This document shows, in pieces, positions 25,299 through 38,650 of a stretch of DNA of 64,000 bases (position 1 is its first letter; the number at the start of each line of letters is the position of its first letter). A program made the position numbers and the translations under genes. Origin of the DNA: Luteimonas aquatica (GTDB taxonomy: Bacteria > Pseudomonadota > Gammaproteobacteria > Xanthomonadales > Xanthomonadaceae); NCBI RefSeq assembly GCF_022662575.1, contig NZ_JALBFU010000002.1, positions 539,959-603,958 of the forward strand. The letters are read 5' to 3'. The notes below the pieces were generated by a model. That model saw only the letters and a list, made by a program, of their open reading frames with translations, was not told where the DNA came from and did no database searches.

Positions 25299-27695
25299 TC
25301 ACCATTTGTAGCCGACCTTGCCGTAGACGTAGGCGCCGTTGAAGCCGAAGGGCGATTGCGTGTTGTAGGGCAGGTAGTTGCGCGAGCCGACCGCGGCCCT
25401 GGATTCGTCCGGATATTCATCGAGCACATTGTCGCCGCCCAGGGTAAAGCTCCAGTCGCCCAGTTTGTAGGTCGCGGCCAGATCGAGGGTCCATTTCGCG
25501 CCGAAGGTCTGGTCGTTGGCGTAGATCGGCACCGGCGTGGTGCCGTCCAGCCAGGTGAACTCCCCATAGCGCGTCGCGGTGGCGGAGAATTGCCAATGTT
25601 CGCTGTTCCAGGTTCCGCCCAGCATGAACTTGTCGCGTGGCGCGCCTTCGGTGATGCGGCTGATCTCGGTACGGCCGATGCGCACTGCGTTCGGGTCGAT
25701 GGCCTCCAGGGCCGCGGGATTCTTGGCGATGCTGCGAATCTCCGTCTTGCTGTAGTTGTAGCCGGCGGTGAAGTCCAGCGTGCCGGCGTCGAGCTGCCAG
25801 CGATAGGTGCCGACAATGTCGATGCCGGTGGTCTTGGTGTCCGCCGCATTGGTGAAATAGCGTCCACCGGCCACCGAGTAGCCTAGCGATTGCAGGTAGG
25901 CGCGCACGGCCGGGCTGATCAGGTTCTCGGATAGCAGGATGCGGTCGTCAATGTCGATCCGATAGGCGTCGATCGTGATGTACAGCGCATCGATCGGCTG
26001 CAGCACCAGGCCCAGTCCGTAGTTGGTGGATTCCTCGGCCTTCAGCGCCTCGGCGCCGAGAGCTTTGGCGGCCGGGTTGTCGACGCGGAAGGTCGCGATC
26101 TCATAAGGCAGCCCGCCGATGAAATTGGTGGCCACGGACTGGAAGTATTGCTGCTGCAGGGACGGGGCGCGGAACCCGGTCGATATCGTGCCGCGCAATG
26201 CCACCTTGTCGGTGAAGGCGTAGCGCGCCGACAGCTTTCCGGAGGTGGTATCGCCGAAATCGCTGTAGTCCTCGTAGCGCGCGGCGATGCCCGCGGAGAA
26301 CTTTTCGTTGAAGTCGGCCTCCAGGTCGACATAGAACGCGTAGCTCTCGCGGTGGAAGCTGCCGGAATCGCCCGGCGTGAAGCCGGCGAAGACCTGCGCG
26401 CCGGGCACGATGCGGGGCGGCGTCTGGGTTTCGTTCGGCGAGACGAACGTGCCCTTGGCATAGGAGCCCGGCTCGCCTGGTTTTTCCTCGAACTTCTCGC
26501 CGCGCCATTCGGCGCCGTAGGCGAGGGTGATCGGATAGGCCATGCCGACGTCGAGCGATTTGCTGAAATCCAGGTTCAGCACGTTCTGCGTGACTTTGAG
26601 CGCACCGGCGTAGAACTTCGTCGGGGAGGTCGGTCCAAGGCTGGTATTGAGGGTGTTCTCGATATTGAAGTCGAGGTAGTTGCGGCCATAGTCGAGGCTT
26701 ACGTCGATATTGGTCCCGCCGGCGGTGGTGCCGCGAACGCCGGCGACGGCGGACTGGTTCTCGCTGATGTTGTGGATCTGCGGAAGGAAGCCATTGGGGT
26801 AGATCGAAGGCGTGTTGCGATAGTCGTCGGCGGGGCGGAAGTAGCCGTTGGAAAGCACGTCCGACTTGTTGTAACCGCCGAACGCGTAGAAGTTGACGCC
26901 TTCGGCCGGCGCGTACTCCGTGTTGAAGAACAGCGCGCCGGAGTCGATCTCGGGATCGCCGTAGCGTTGCTCGACCACGCCGCGATAGGGCCTGGCGCGA
27001 TTGGTCTGATCCTGGTGCCCGCCTTGTGCGGCCAGACGCAGGAAGCCCTTGTCGCCGAACTCGATGCCGACGTGGCCATTGGCGTTCCATTGCTCGCCAT
27101 CGCCGGCGCTGAACTTGCCGCCGCCCAGCGATACGCCGCCATCGCTGCCGCGGCCCTTGAGCACGACGTTGATCACGCCCGCAATGGCGTCGGAACCGTA
27201 TTGCGCCGAGGCGCCGTCTCGCAGTACCTCGACGCGCTCGATCGCCGAAATCGGGATCGCATTGAGATCGACCGGCGAGGAGCCGCGGCCGATGCTGCCG
27301 TTGAGATTGATCAGGGCGGTGGTGTGGCGGCGCTTGCCGTTGACCAGGACCAGCACCTGGTCCGGGGCCAGGCCGCGGATCTGCGCCGGCCGCACCGCGT
27401 CGGTGCCGTCGGTGATGGCCGGGCGCGGGAAGTTGAGCGAGGGCAGGGCGCGCGAGAGCGCGGTGGCCAGTTCGGTGGTGCCGGTGGCCTGCAGCGTCTC
27501 CGGGGTGATGATGTCGATGGGCGACTGCGACTCGGCCACGGTGCGGTCGCTGACGCGGGTGCCGGTGACGACGATGGTGTCGAGGGTGCTGGCCTCCTTC
27601 GCCGCGGCCGGGGCGGGGGCGGGGGCGGTCTGCGCGAAGGCGGCGGGGGAGGCGAGGACGAACAGCAGGGCGGCTGACAACGGAGTACGGCGCAT
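25299..27695 (-). CDS. TonB-dependent outer-membrane receptor (copy 1)
   Basis: A 798-aa TonB-dependent receptor: signal peptide (about 1-21, ending AAFA), TonB-box-like STLDTIVVTGTR, plug domain with RGLAPDQVLVLVNGKRRHTT and VEVLRDGASAQYGSDAIAGV, and a 22-strand barrel whose last strand ends YVYGKVGYKW with the terminal aromatic residue. It uses TonB-ExbBD energy to take up a ligand that cannot be named from sequence; oligosaccharides, iron chelates or peptides are all possible. AGGAG precedes the ATG and a sigma-70-like promoter lies upstream. It is a tandem paralogue of the gene at 27832-30240, with the plug regions nearly identical and the barrels more diverged. A strong terminator follows. 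Confidence 0.93.
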   Translation of the reverse strand: MRRTPLSAALLFVLASPAAFAQTAPAPAPAAAKEASTLDTIVVTGTRVSDRTVAESQSPIDIITPETLQATGTTELATALSRALPSLNFPRPAITDGTDAVRPAQIRGLAPDQVLVLVNGKRRHTTALINLNGSIGRGSSPVDLNAIPISAIERVEVLRDGASAQYGSDAIAGVINVVLKGRGSDGGVSLGGGKFSAGDGEQWNANGHVGIEFGDKGFLRLAAQGGHQDQTNRARPYRGVVEQRYGDPEIDSGALFFNTEYAPAEGVNFYAFGGYNKSDVLSNGYFRPADDYRNTPSIYPNGFLPQIHNISENQSAVAGVRGTTAGGTNIDVSLDYGRNYLDFNIENTLNTSLGPTSPTKFYAGALKVTQNVLNLDFSKSLDVGMAYPITLAYGAEWRGEKFEEKPGEPGSYAKGTFVSPNETQTPPRIVPGAQVFAGFTPGDSGSFHRESYAFYVDLEADFNEKFSAGIAARYEDYSDFGDTTSGKLSARYAFTDKVALRGTISTGFRAPSLQQQYFQSVATNFIGGLPYEIATFRVDNPAAKALGAEALKAEESTNYGLGLVLQPIDALYITIDAYRIDIDDRILLSENLISPAVRAYLQSLGYSVAGGRYFTNAADTKTTGIDIVGTYRWQLDAGTLDFTAGYNYSKTEIRSIAKNPAALEAIDPNAVRIGRTEISRITEGAPRDKFMLGGTWNSEHWQFSATATRYGEFTWLDGTTPVPIYANDQTFGAKWTLDLAATYKLGDWSFTLGGDNVLDEYPDESRAAVGSRNYLPYNTQSPFGFNGAYVYGKVGYKW

Positions 27696-27726
27696 CGAGA
27701 CGACTCCTGAACAGGGTGTTCCTGGT

Positions 27727-27755
27727 GTTTAACACGCCCCTAACAAATGCGTCAA
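27727..27755 (-). promoter_or_regulatory. Sigma-70-like promoter of TonB receptor copy 1
   Basis: On the minus strand, TTGACG (27755-27750), a 17-bp spacer and TTAAAC (27732-27727). The -35 matches 5 of 6 consensus bases and the spacing is optimal, but the -10 is weak. It is about 31 bases upstream of the start codon. Confidence 0.55.
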
Positions 27756-27781
27756 TTCGCCCATTGTCGCGGGTGCGCGGG

Positions 27782-27823
27782 GCGCTCCGCGGCCGCGGCC
27801 ACCCGGCCGCGACGACGGAGCGC
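27782..27823 (-). terminator. Nested inverted repeat after TonB receptor copy 2
   Basis: Outer arms GCGCTCCG / CGGAGCGC (27782-27789, 27816-27823) enclose a second stem CGCGGCC / GGCCGCG (27794-27800, 27805-27811). It starts 9 bases after the receptor stop. There is no T run, so it may end or merely stabilise the transcript. Confidence 0.4.
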
Positions 27824-27831
27824 GCCCTTGC

Positions 27832-30240
<2,409 letters not shown>

Positions 30241-30382
30241 GCAGGCTCCGGGGGGAGGAGTGGGGGAGGGCGGCGGTCTGCCGTCGATCCGATTATTCGA
30301 TGCCGCCGCCGCGCGCGGTCCAATTTCTGTTCATGACCAGATGCCGATCGGTCATGGGATCGGTTCGCGGAATGGTTCGTGA

Positions 30383-30388
30383 GATAAT
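30383..30388 (+). promoter_or_regulatory. Candidate -10 element of the ABC-F gene, close to the ATG
   Basis: GATAAT ends six bases before the ATG at 30395, so transcription would start at or next to the first codon. No Shine-Dalgarno sequence is visible and the -35 is poor. Confidence 0.4.
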
Positions 30389-30394
30389 GGCGGC

Positions 30395-32263
<1,869 letters not shown>

Positions 32264-32322
32264 TGCCGCGCGGCGCGGTCGGCGGTCGGCCGCGCTGCGC
32301 TCCTCATCCACGCCTCACCCGA

Positions 32323-32450
32323 CCGTCATTCCTGCGAAAGCAGGATCCAGCGACTTTGCTCTTCGACTTCATCTGGGAATCGGAAAGCACCGCTGATCAG
32401 CCCGCTGAAAGGCGAAAGGCACTGGATTCCTGCTTTCGCAGGAATGACGG
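32323..32450. repeat. REP doublet in inverted orientation (REPIN-like)
   Basis: CCGTCATTCCTGCGAAAGCA with continuation to 32350, and its reverse complement at 32422-32450 (one extra T), flank a 71-bp spacer. Each arm contains a small hairpin (CCTGC / GCAGG). This is the widespread xanthomonad/pseudomonad type of extragenic palindromic repeat. It lies in the convergent gap between the ABC-F gene and isoamylase gene. A diverged single copy is at 51091-51119. Confidence 0.85.
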
Positions 32451-32483
32451 GTTGGATGTCGGGGCGTGGGCGGAGCGCGAGCG

Positions 32484-34808
32484 CTACCTGGCGATCAGCA
32501 CCAGCAGCGAGCGCGCCTCCATCCCGTAGACCGTGTTCTCCCCGCCGATCAGCGTCTCCGTTCCCGGCAAGGCCACGGTATTGGCGCCTTCGTTCCAGGT
32601 CGCCGTATCGGTCACGCGATACCACTGCCGGCCCGTTCCCGGCCAGGGCAGGGTGAAGTTCACGCCGCCCGACCAGCCGTTGTAGGCGACGTAGATCGCG
32701 GCCGCGCCGCCGCCGAACTCGCTGCCGTCCAGGCGCCAGGCGATGGCGTGGTTGTTGGCGTCGTCAAAGTAGGCGCCGTCGGCTTGCGTGCCGTCGGGCT
32801 TGAACCAGCGCAGCTGTTCCATGACGTTGCCGTTGCTGTCGGCGCCGGAATAGAAGCCGGCGGGGCGCAGCGCGGGTTGCGCCTTGCGGAAGGCGATCAG
32901 GCGCCTGGTGAAGGTCTCGAAGTCCGCCTCGTAGGCATCGCGCGTCCAGTACAGCCAGTTGGCCGGGGAATCCAGGTTGTAGGCGTTGTTGTTGCCGAAC
33001 TGGGTGCGCAGCGCCTCGTCGCCGCCGGTGAGCATCGGCACGCCGGCGCTGAGCAGCACGAAGGCCAGGCCGGTGCGCGCGGCCTTGCGCTGCGCGGCCG
33101 GCGCGCCGCCCTGGTCCCAGCTGTTGTTGTGGTCCTCGCCGCCGTCGGAGGGGCCGTAGGGCCAGGGCTGGCCGTTCTGCTTGTCGTTGTAGGCGTACAG
33201 GTCGTTGAGGGTGAAGCCGTCGTGGGCGACCATGAAGTTGACCGAATGCCAGGGCCTGCGGCCGTCGTCGCCGTAGAGGTCGCTGGAGCCGGCGAAGCGC
33301 GTGGCCAGCGTCCCGGTGGTCACCGTTTCCACGCCGAGCTTGTTCTGCTTCTTGCGCAGCGCGTCGCGATACAGGCCGTTCCACTCGGCCCAGCCGGCGG
33401 GAAAGCCGCCGACCTGGTAGGCGTTGCCGCCGATGGCCCAGGGCTCGGCGATGTGGTCCACGCCGGCGCCGCCGGCGGCCGGGCGCGCGGGCAGCTCGGC
33501 GGCGATGCGGTTGATCGCGTTGCCGGCATCGCCCTTGTCGAAATTGAAGCAGCCGTGCTGGCAACTGTTGCCGAGCACCGAGGCGAGGTCGTAGCGGAAG
33601 CCGTCCACGCCCAGCGCGTCGCGCCACCAGGCCAGCGAGTCGACAATCAGGTTCTGCGCCACCGGATTGCGCGTGTTGAAGTTGCCGCCCACCCCGGTGT
33701 TGTCCCAGGGACGCTGGTAGTCGGCGGTGAGCGAGTAGTAGGCCGGGTTGTCGAGGCCGCGGAAGGAAAGCAGGTTGTAGACGGTGAGGCCGTCGGTGCC
33801 GCCCCAGGGGCCGCCCTCGCCGGTGTGGTTGTAGACCACGTCGATGTAGACCTTGATGCCGGCGTCGTGGAAGGCCTTCACCATCGCCTTCCATTCGCGC
33901 GTCGGGCCGCCGGGCGCCTTGTCCGCGGCGTAGCGGCGATCGGGCGCGAAATAGTTCAAGGTCATGTAGCCCCAGTAGTTGTCGCCGGTGGTCGAGGACG
34001 GGGCGATGTCGTTCTGGTCGTTCTCGGTTTCCTGCACCGGCAGGAACTCCACCGCGGTGACGCCCAGGCCGGCGAGATAGGCCGCCTTCCGCGCCGCGCC
34101 GGCGTAGGTGCCGCGCTGCGCGGCCGGCAGCGACGTGTCATTCATGGTCAGGCCGCGCACGTGCACCTCGTACACCACCTCGTCCTTGAAGGGGCGCGTG
34201 GGCTTGCTGCCGAAGGAGGTGGTGTCGGCCGCCAGCACGATGCCCTTCGGCGCGCAGGCGCCGCTGTCCTTGTGGCGGTGCGCGGCGCCGGTGGCGTAGA
34301 GGCTGCCGTCCTGGCAGGCCGCCGTGATCGGGTCGTGGCTGATCTCGCGCGCGTACGGATCGATCAGCAGCTTGTTGGGGTTGAAGCGGTTGCCGGCGGC
34401 GTCGACGTCGCCGACGAAGCCGGTCGCGCTGCCCTTGGTCCAGGCGGCGTCGTAGGGCCAGTTCGGCCCCCAGGCGCGGTAGCCGTAGTAGACGGTGCCG
34501 GTGATGCCGTAGCTGGCCGCGAGCGTGGCCACGGACACGCTCTTCGACCAGACGCCGCTGGCGGCGTCCTTGGCCAGCACGTAGCGGACCTTCTCCTGCT
34601 CGCCCTGGGCGGCCTTGTAGATCCACACCTCGATGCGCGTGGCGCGCGAGGAGTAGACGCGAAAGGTGATGTTTGCGCCGCCGGCGTCGTACTTCGCGCC
34701 GAGATTGTGCGCGTCGATCGCGGCGCGGACGTTGCCGCACGGCGCGATCAGCAGCAGCGCGGACAGGAAAGACGGAAACAGGCGCATCGACGGCATCCGC
34801 AGCGGCAT
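32484..34808 (-). CDS. iam: Secreted isoamylase (GH13 glycogen/starch debranching enzyme)
   Basis: A 774-aa secreted debranching enzyme that hydrolyses alpha-1,6 branch points. The mature part closely resembles the Pseudomonas isoamylase: N-terminal CBM48-like domain (AKYDAGGANITFRVYSS, YYGYRAWGPNWPY, GFVGDVDAAGNRFNPNKLL), then the GH13 barrel with DVVYNHTGEGG, the nucleophile region GVDGFRYDLASVLGN, the acid/base region AEPWAIGG and MVAHDGFTLND, and the C-terminal beta domain ending VYGMEARSLLVLIA. A signal peptide is visible (RLFPSFLSALLLIAPCGNVRA). ATG 34808 has GAGG upstream; 34796 and 34787 are alternatives nearer the signal core. It stands alone, not in a glycogen operon, so it probably works on external starch or glycogen. 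Confidence 0.93.
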   Translation of the reverse strand: MPLRMPSMRLFPSFLSALLLIAPCGNVRAAIDAHNLGAKYDAGGANITFRVYSSRATRIEVWIYKAAQGEQEKVRYVLAKDAASGVWSKSVSVATLAASYGITGTVYYGYRAWGPNWPYDAAWTKGSATGFVGDVDAAGNRFNPNKLLIDPYAREISHDPITAACQDGSLYATGAAHRHKDSGACAPKGIVLAADTTSFGSKPTRPFKDEVVYEVHVRGLTMNDTSLPAAQRGTYAGAARKAAYLAGLGVTAVEFLPVQETENDQNDIAPSSTTGDNYWGYMTLNYFAPDRRYAADKAPGGPTREWKAMVKAFHDAGIKVYIDVVYNHTGEGGPWGGTDGLTVYNLLSFRGLDNPAYYSLTADYQRPWDNTGVGGNFNTRNPVAQNLIVDSLAWWRDALGVDGFRYDLASVLGNSCQHGCFNFDKGDAGNAINRIAAELPARPAAGGAGVDHIAEPWAIGGNAYQVGGFPAGWAEWNGLYRDALRKKQNKLGVETVTTGTLATRFAGSSDLYGDDGRRPWHSVNFMVAHDGFTLNDLYAYNDKQNGQPWPYGPSDGGEDHNNSWDQGGAPAAQRKAARTGLAFVLLSAGVPMLTGGDEALRTQFGNNNAYNLDSPANWLYWTRDAYEADFETFTRRLIAFRKAQPALRPAGFYSGADSNGNVMEQLRWFKPDGTQADGAYFDDANNHAIAWRLDGSEFGGGAAAIYVAYNGWSGGVNFTLPWPGTGRQWYRVTDTATWNEGANTVALPGTETLIGGENTVYGMEARSLLVLIAR

Positions 34809-35012
34809 CGCATCGTCCTCGTTGGCAATGGCGGGCATCTCTCCCGTCGCCGCAGTATCCCGCGGTGTGCGCATGCACATCGGCCGCCGCATTCGTATTC
34901 ATGGCGATGCCGCGGCCGGCGACGGCTTGCCTGCGCCGGCCGATCCTGTGAGGATGCCGCTTGCTGCGATGCAGCAAGACCGATATGACAAGACCGACGT
35001 GACAAGGCCGGC

Positions 35013-36269
35013 ATGAACCGAGAACTGCTCTATCTGATCCTGATTTTCGCGTTGCTGGTGATCCCGCGCGCGCTGCAGCGCTTCAAGATGCCGGCGCCGC
35101 TGACCTGCCTGGTGTTCGGCATCGGCGCCATGCTGGCCTGGGGCGGGAAGTCGCACGACATGGTGGTGGGGCTGCTGTCGACGCTCGGCATCTCCTCGCT
35201 GTTCCTGTTCGCCGGCCTGGAGGTCGACCTGCGTGCGCTGCGGCGCGGCATGTGGCCGCTGATCGCGCACCTGGCCATCCGCGTGGCGGGGCTGATCGGC
35301 GTGGGCTGGCTGGCCTGGCATTCCTTCGGCCTGGGCTGGCAGGCGGCGGGGCTGCTGGCGCTGGCGCTGCTCACGCCCTCCACCGGCTTCATTCTCGACT
35401 CGCTGGCGCGGCTGGGCCTGGACGAGGACGAGCGCTTCTGGGTGACCAGCAAGGCGATCGCCGGCGAGCTGCTGGCGCTGGCGGCGCTGTTCGTGATCCT
35501 GCAGGCGGGCGACCCGCTGCAGCTGGGCGTGTCCTCGCTGGCGCTGGCGGCGATGCTGGTCGGCCTGCCGCTGCTGTTCGTGGCGCTCGGGCGCTGGGTG
35601 GCGCCGCACGCGCCGGGCTCGGAGTTTTCGCTGCTGGTGATGGTGGGCATGGTCGCGGCCTTCATCACCTACAAGCTGGGCGTGTACTACCTGGTGGGCG
35701 CGTTCATCGCCGGGCTGATCGCGCGCCTGCTGCGCATCCGCATGCCGCGCCTGGCCTCGGACGACAACCTGCACGCGGTGCGCCTGTTCGCCTCGTTCTT
35801 CGTGCCGTTCTATTTCTTCAACGCCGGCACCAAGGTGCCGGCCGGCGCGCTGAGCCTGGAGGCCCTGGGCATCGGCCTGCTGCTGACGGCGGTGACGGTG
35901 CCGCTGCGCATCGGCGAGATCTGGCTGCAGCGCCGCGCGCTGTTCTTCGGCGAGCAGCACGGCAGCAGCCTGCGCGTGTCGGTGGCGCTGGCGCCGACGC
36001 TGATCTTCACCCTGGTGCTGGCGGCGATCCTGCGCGACCGCTTCCACATCCCCGATGCGCTGTTCGGCGGCCTGCTGCTGTACGCCGCCCTGACTACGCT
36101 GCTGCCCTCGCTGGTGCTGCGCGCGCCCTTCGACGTGGACCCGGCCGACGACCGCTTCCAGCACCCGGACGACGCGGCCGGACCCGGACCGGCGGCCGCG
36201 GCGGCGCGGCACCCCGACGACGGCTCCGCCGGGGGCCCCGCGAAGGCCCCGGCAGCGCCGCCGGCTTGA
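35013..36269 (+). CDS. CPA2-type cation:proton antiporter without regulatory domain
   Basis: A 418-aa sodium/proton exchanger-like membrane protein. Hydrophobic helices run through about residue 370, starting LLYLILIFALLVIPRALQRF, with ALLTPSTGFILDSLARLG, KLGVYYLVGAFIAGLIARLL and FFVPFYFFNAGTKVPAGAL. The C-terminal about 50 residues are a hydrophilic Asp/Pro/Ala-rich tail rather than a TrkA-N domain, which separates it from the YbaL-like protein at 23474-25168. The ion is not evident. It diverges from the isoamylase gene across a 204-bp gap and is followed by a 60-bp gap to the FmdB-type gene. Confidence 0.85.
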   Translation: MNRELLYLILIFALLVIPRALQRFKMPAPLTCLVFGIGAMLAWGGKSHDMVVGLLSTLGISSLFLFAGLEVDLRALRRGMWPLIAHLAIRVAGLIGVGWLAWHSFGLGWQAAGLLALALLTPSTGFILDSLARLGLDEDERFWVTSKAIAGELLALAALFVILQAGDPLQLGVSSLALAAMLVGLPLLFVALGRWVAPHAPGSEFSLLVMVGMVAAFITYKLGVYYLVGAFIAGLIARLLRIRMPRLASDDNLHAVRLFASFFVPFYFFNAGTKVPAGALSLEALGIGLLLTAVTVPLRIGEIWLQRRALFFGEQHGSSLRVSVALAPTLIFTLVLAAILRDRFHIPDALFGGLLLYAALTTLLPSLVLRAPFDVDPADDRFQHPDDAAGPGPAAAAARHPDDGSAGGPAKAPAAPPA

Positions 36270-36329
36270 TTTGCCCGCGCCGATCCCCAGAATTCCCCGG
36301 CGCCCCCCGAAACCGACCCTCCCGACCCG

Positions 36330-36671
36330 ATGCCGATCTACGCCTTCCATTGCACCGCCTGCGGCCACGACTTCGACCGGCTGCAGAAGTTGTCCGATCC
36401 CGATCCGGAGACCTGCCCGGCCTGCGGCGCCCAGGCGATCAAGCGCCAGCTGACCGCCCCGTCGTTCCGCCTGGCCGGCAGCGGCTGGTACGAGACCGAC
36501 TTCAAGAAGGACGGCGACAAGAAGCGCAACCTGGTGGAAGGCGGCGAGGGCGGCAAGACCGGCGAGGCGAAGGCCGAGTCCAAGCCGGCCGACGCGAAGC
36601 CGGCGGCGGACGCCAAGCCGGCGGCCAAGCCCGAGCCGAAGCCGGCCGCGCCGGCCAAGTCCGGGGACTGA
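36330..36671 (+). CDS. FmdB-family zinc-ribbon protein
   Basis: A 113-aa protein whose first 40 residues form the FmdB/CxxC_CxxC_SSSS regulatory zinc ribbon: MPIYAFHCTACGHDFDRLQK, with Cys8/Cys11 and Cys29/Cys32 as zinc ligands. The rest is a low-complexity Lys/Ala/Pro/Asp tail. Genes of this family very often lie just upstream of aspS in proteobacteria, as here (134-bp gap). A role in transcriptional regulation was proposed from the original fmdB but the general function is unknown. Confidence 0.88.
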   Translation: MPIYAFHCTACGHDFDRLQKLSDPDPETCPACGAQAIKRQLTAPSFRLAGSGWYETDFKKDGDKKRNLVEGGEGGKTGEAKAESKPADAKPAADAKPAAKPEPKPAAPAKSGD

Positions 36672-36743
36672 GCGTTCTGCCGCGCCGGACACCCCGGCGC
36701 CTTCGGCCCGTCGGCGGATGCCGGAACGGCCCGGCCGGGCCGG

Positions 36744-36749
36744 TACACT
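36744..36749 (+). promoter_or_regulatory. Candidate -10 element of aspS
   Basis: TACACT in the context GGTACACTAGTCG lies 56 bases before the aspS ATG. No clear -35 is visible. Confidence 0.3.
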
Positions 36750-36805
36750 AGTCGTCTTTTCCCTTTGACCGCGCCCGCTCCGGGCCGGATTGGCTTGGAA
36801 CCTGT

Positions 36806-38587
36806 ATGCGTACCCATTTCTGCGGCCTGATCGATGAAAGCCTGATCGGCCAAACCGTGACCCTGTGCGGCTGGGCGGACGTCGCCCGCAACCTCGGCGG
36901 CCTGTGCTTCATCGACCTGCGCGACCACGAGGGCATCGTGCAGATCGTCGCCGAGCCGTCCGACGCGGCCGGCAATGCCGAGGTGATCGCCGCGGCCGCG
37001 CACGTGGGCTACGAGGACTGCCTGCGCATCACCGGCACGGTGCGCGCGCGCCAGAGCGTCAACGACAAGATCCGGACCGGCCGCGTCGAGGTCGTCGCCG
37101 AGACGATCGAGCTGCTGAACAAGGCCGAGCCGCTGCCCTTCCACGCCCACGAGAACGCCGGCGAGGACATCCGCCTGAAGTACCGCTATCTCGACCTGCG
37201 CACGCCGAACATGCAGCGCATGATGCGCACCCGCATCAAGCTGGTGCAGGCACTGCGCCGCTGGCTGGACGCGCGCGGCTTCCAGGACATCGAGACGCCG
37301 ATCCTCACCAAGGCCACGCCGGAGGGCGCGCGCGACTTCCTGGTGCCGGCGCGCATGCATCCGGGCGAGTTCTACGCCCTGCCGCAGTCGCCGCAGCTGT
37401 TCAAGCAGATCCTGATGATGGCCGGCTTCGACCGCTACTACCAGATCGCGCGCTGCTTCCGCGACGAGGCGCTGCGCGCCGACCGCCAGCTGGAGTTCAC
37501 CCAGCTCGACATGGAGTTCGCCTGGGTCTCCGAGCGCGACGTGCAGGACGCGGTCGAGACGATGATCCGCGAGGTGTTCCGGGACGTGATCGGGGTGGAA
37601 CTCGACGCGCAGTTCCCGCGCATGACCTACGCCGAGGCGATGCGCCGCTACGGCTCCGACAAGCCCGACCTGCGCATCGCGCTGGAGCTGGTGGACGTGG
37701 CCGAACTGGTGAAGGGCTCCGAGTTCAAGGTGTTCACCGACTGGGCCCATCACGCCGACGGCCGCGTGGCCGCGCTGCGCGTGCCCGGCGGCGCGGCGCT
37801 CTCGCGCAAGCAGATCGACGATCTCGCCGCGCACGCGGCCAAGTTCGGCGCCAAGGGCCTGGCCTGGATGAAGGTCGAGGACGCCGGCAAGGGACGCGAG
37901 GGCGTCAACTCGCCGATCGCCAAGTTCCTCGACGACGCCACCCTGCAGGCGATCCTGGCGGCCACGCAGGCCGGCGGCGGCGACCTGCTGCTGTTCGGCG
38001 CGGCGGACTACAAGACCGCCAGCGACTTCATGGGCGCGCTGCGCCTGAAGGTCGCCCGCGACCTCGGCCTGGTGGAGAACGCCTGGAAGCCGCTGTGGGT
38101 GACCGACTTCCCGATGTTCGAATGGGACGCCGAGGAAGGACGCTACGTCGCCCTGCACCATCCCTTCACCGCGCCTGCGGCGGACGACGAGGCGGAGCTG
38201 CGCGCCAACGCCAGGACCGCGGTCTCGCGCGGCTACGACATGGTGCTCAACGGCAACGAGATCGGCGGCGGTTCGATCCGCATCCATCGCTCGTCGATGC
38301 AGTCGGCGGTGTTCGAGCTGCTGGGCATCGGCGCCGAGGAGGCGGAGGCGAAGTTCGGCTTCCTGCTGGAAGCGTTGCGCTACGGCGCGCCGCCGCACGG
38401 CGGCATCGCCTTCGGCATCGACCGCATCGCCGCGCTGATGGCCGGCACCGAATCGATCCGCGACGTGATCGCCTTCCCCAAGACCACCACCGCGCAATGC
38501 CTGATGACCGGTGCGCCGTCCGCGGTGCCGGACAAGCAGCTGGCCGAGGTGCACATCCAGGTGCGGCCGCAGCCCGCCAAGGACTGA
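36806..38587 (+). CDS. aspS: Aspartyl-tRNA synthetase
   Basis: AspRS (593 aa), class II, charges tRNA-Asp. The N-terminal OB-fold anticodon-binding domain starts [20 protein letters not shown] (about 1-110); motif 1 is near [20 protein letters not shown], motif 2 is [20 protein letters not shown], a bacterial GAD insertion domain follows (about 290-415), and motif 3 is [13 protein letters not shown]. The bacterial-type length and the insertion identify it as the bacterial rather than archaeal form. Whether it is discriminating or also charges tRNA-Asn cannot be judged from this window. A strong terminator follows 24 bases after the stop. Confidence 0.97.
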   Translation: MRTHFCGLIDESLIGQTVTLCGWADVARNLGGLCFIDLRDHEGIVQIVAEPSDAAGNAEVIAAAAHVGYEDCLRITGTVRARQSVNDKIRTGRVEVVAETIELLNKAEPLPFHAHENAGEDIRLKYRYLDLRTPNMQRMMRTRIKLVQALRRWLDARGFQDIETPILTKATPEGARDFLVPARMHPGEFYALPQSPQLFKQILMMAGFDRYYQIARCFRDEALRADRQLEFTQLDMEFAWVSERDVQDAVETMIREVFRDVIGVELDAQFPRMTYAEAMRRYGSDKPDLRIALELVDVAELVKGSEFKVFTDWAHHADGRVAALRVPGGAALSRKQIDDLAAHAAKFGAKGLAWMKVEDAGKGREGVNSPIAKFLDDATLQAILAATQAGGGDLLLFGAADYKTASDFMGALRLKVARDLGLVENAWKPLWVTDFPMFEWDAEEGRYVALHHPFTAPAADDEAELRANARTAVSRGYDMVLNGNEIGGGSIRIHRSSMQSAVFELLGIGAEEAEAKFGFLLEALRYGAPPHGGIAFGIDRIAALMAGTESIRDVIAFPKTTTAQCLMTGAPSAVPDKQLAEVHIQVRPQPAKD

Positions 38588-38610
38588 GCCGGCGCGACCG
38601 CGCCGTGCGC

Positions 38611-38643
38611 AGCAGGGCCGCGCATGCGCGGCCCTGCTTTTTT
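38611..38643 (+). terminator. Rho-independent terminator after aspS
   Basis: Perfect 13-bp stem AGCAGGGCCGCGC / GCGCGGCCCTGCT (38611-38623, 38626-38638) followed by six T residues. It stops transcription before the convergent hydrolase gene. Confidence 0.95.
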
Positions 38644-38650
38644 GCGGCGC

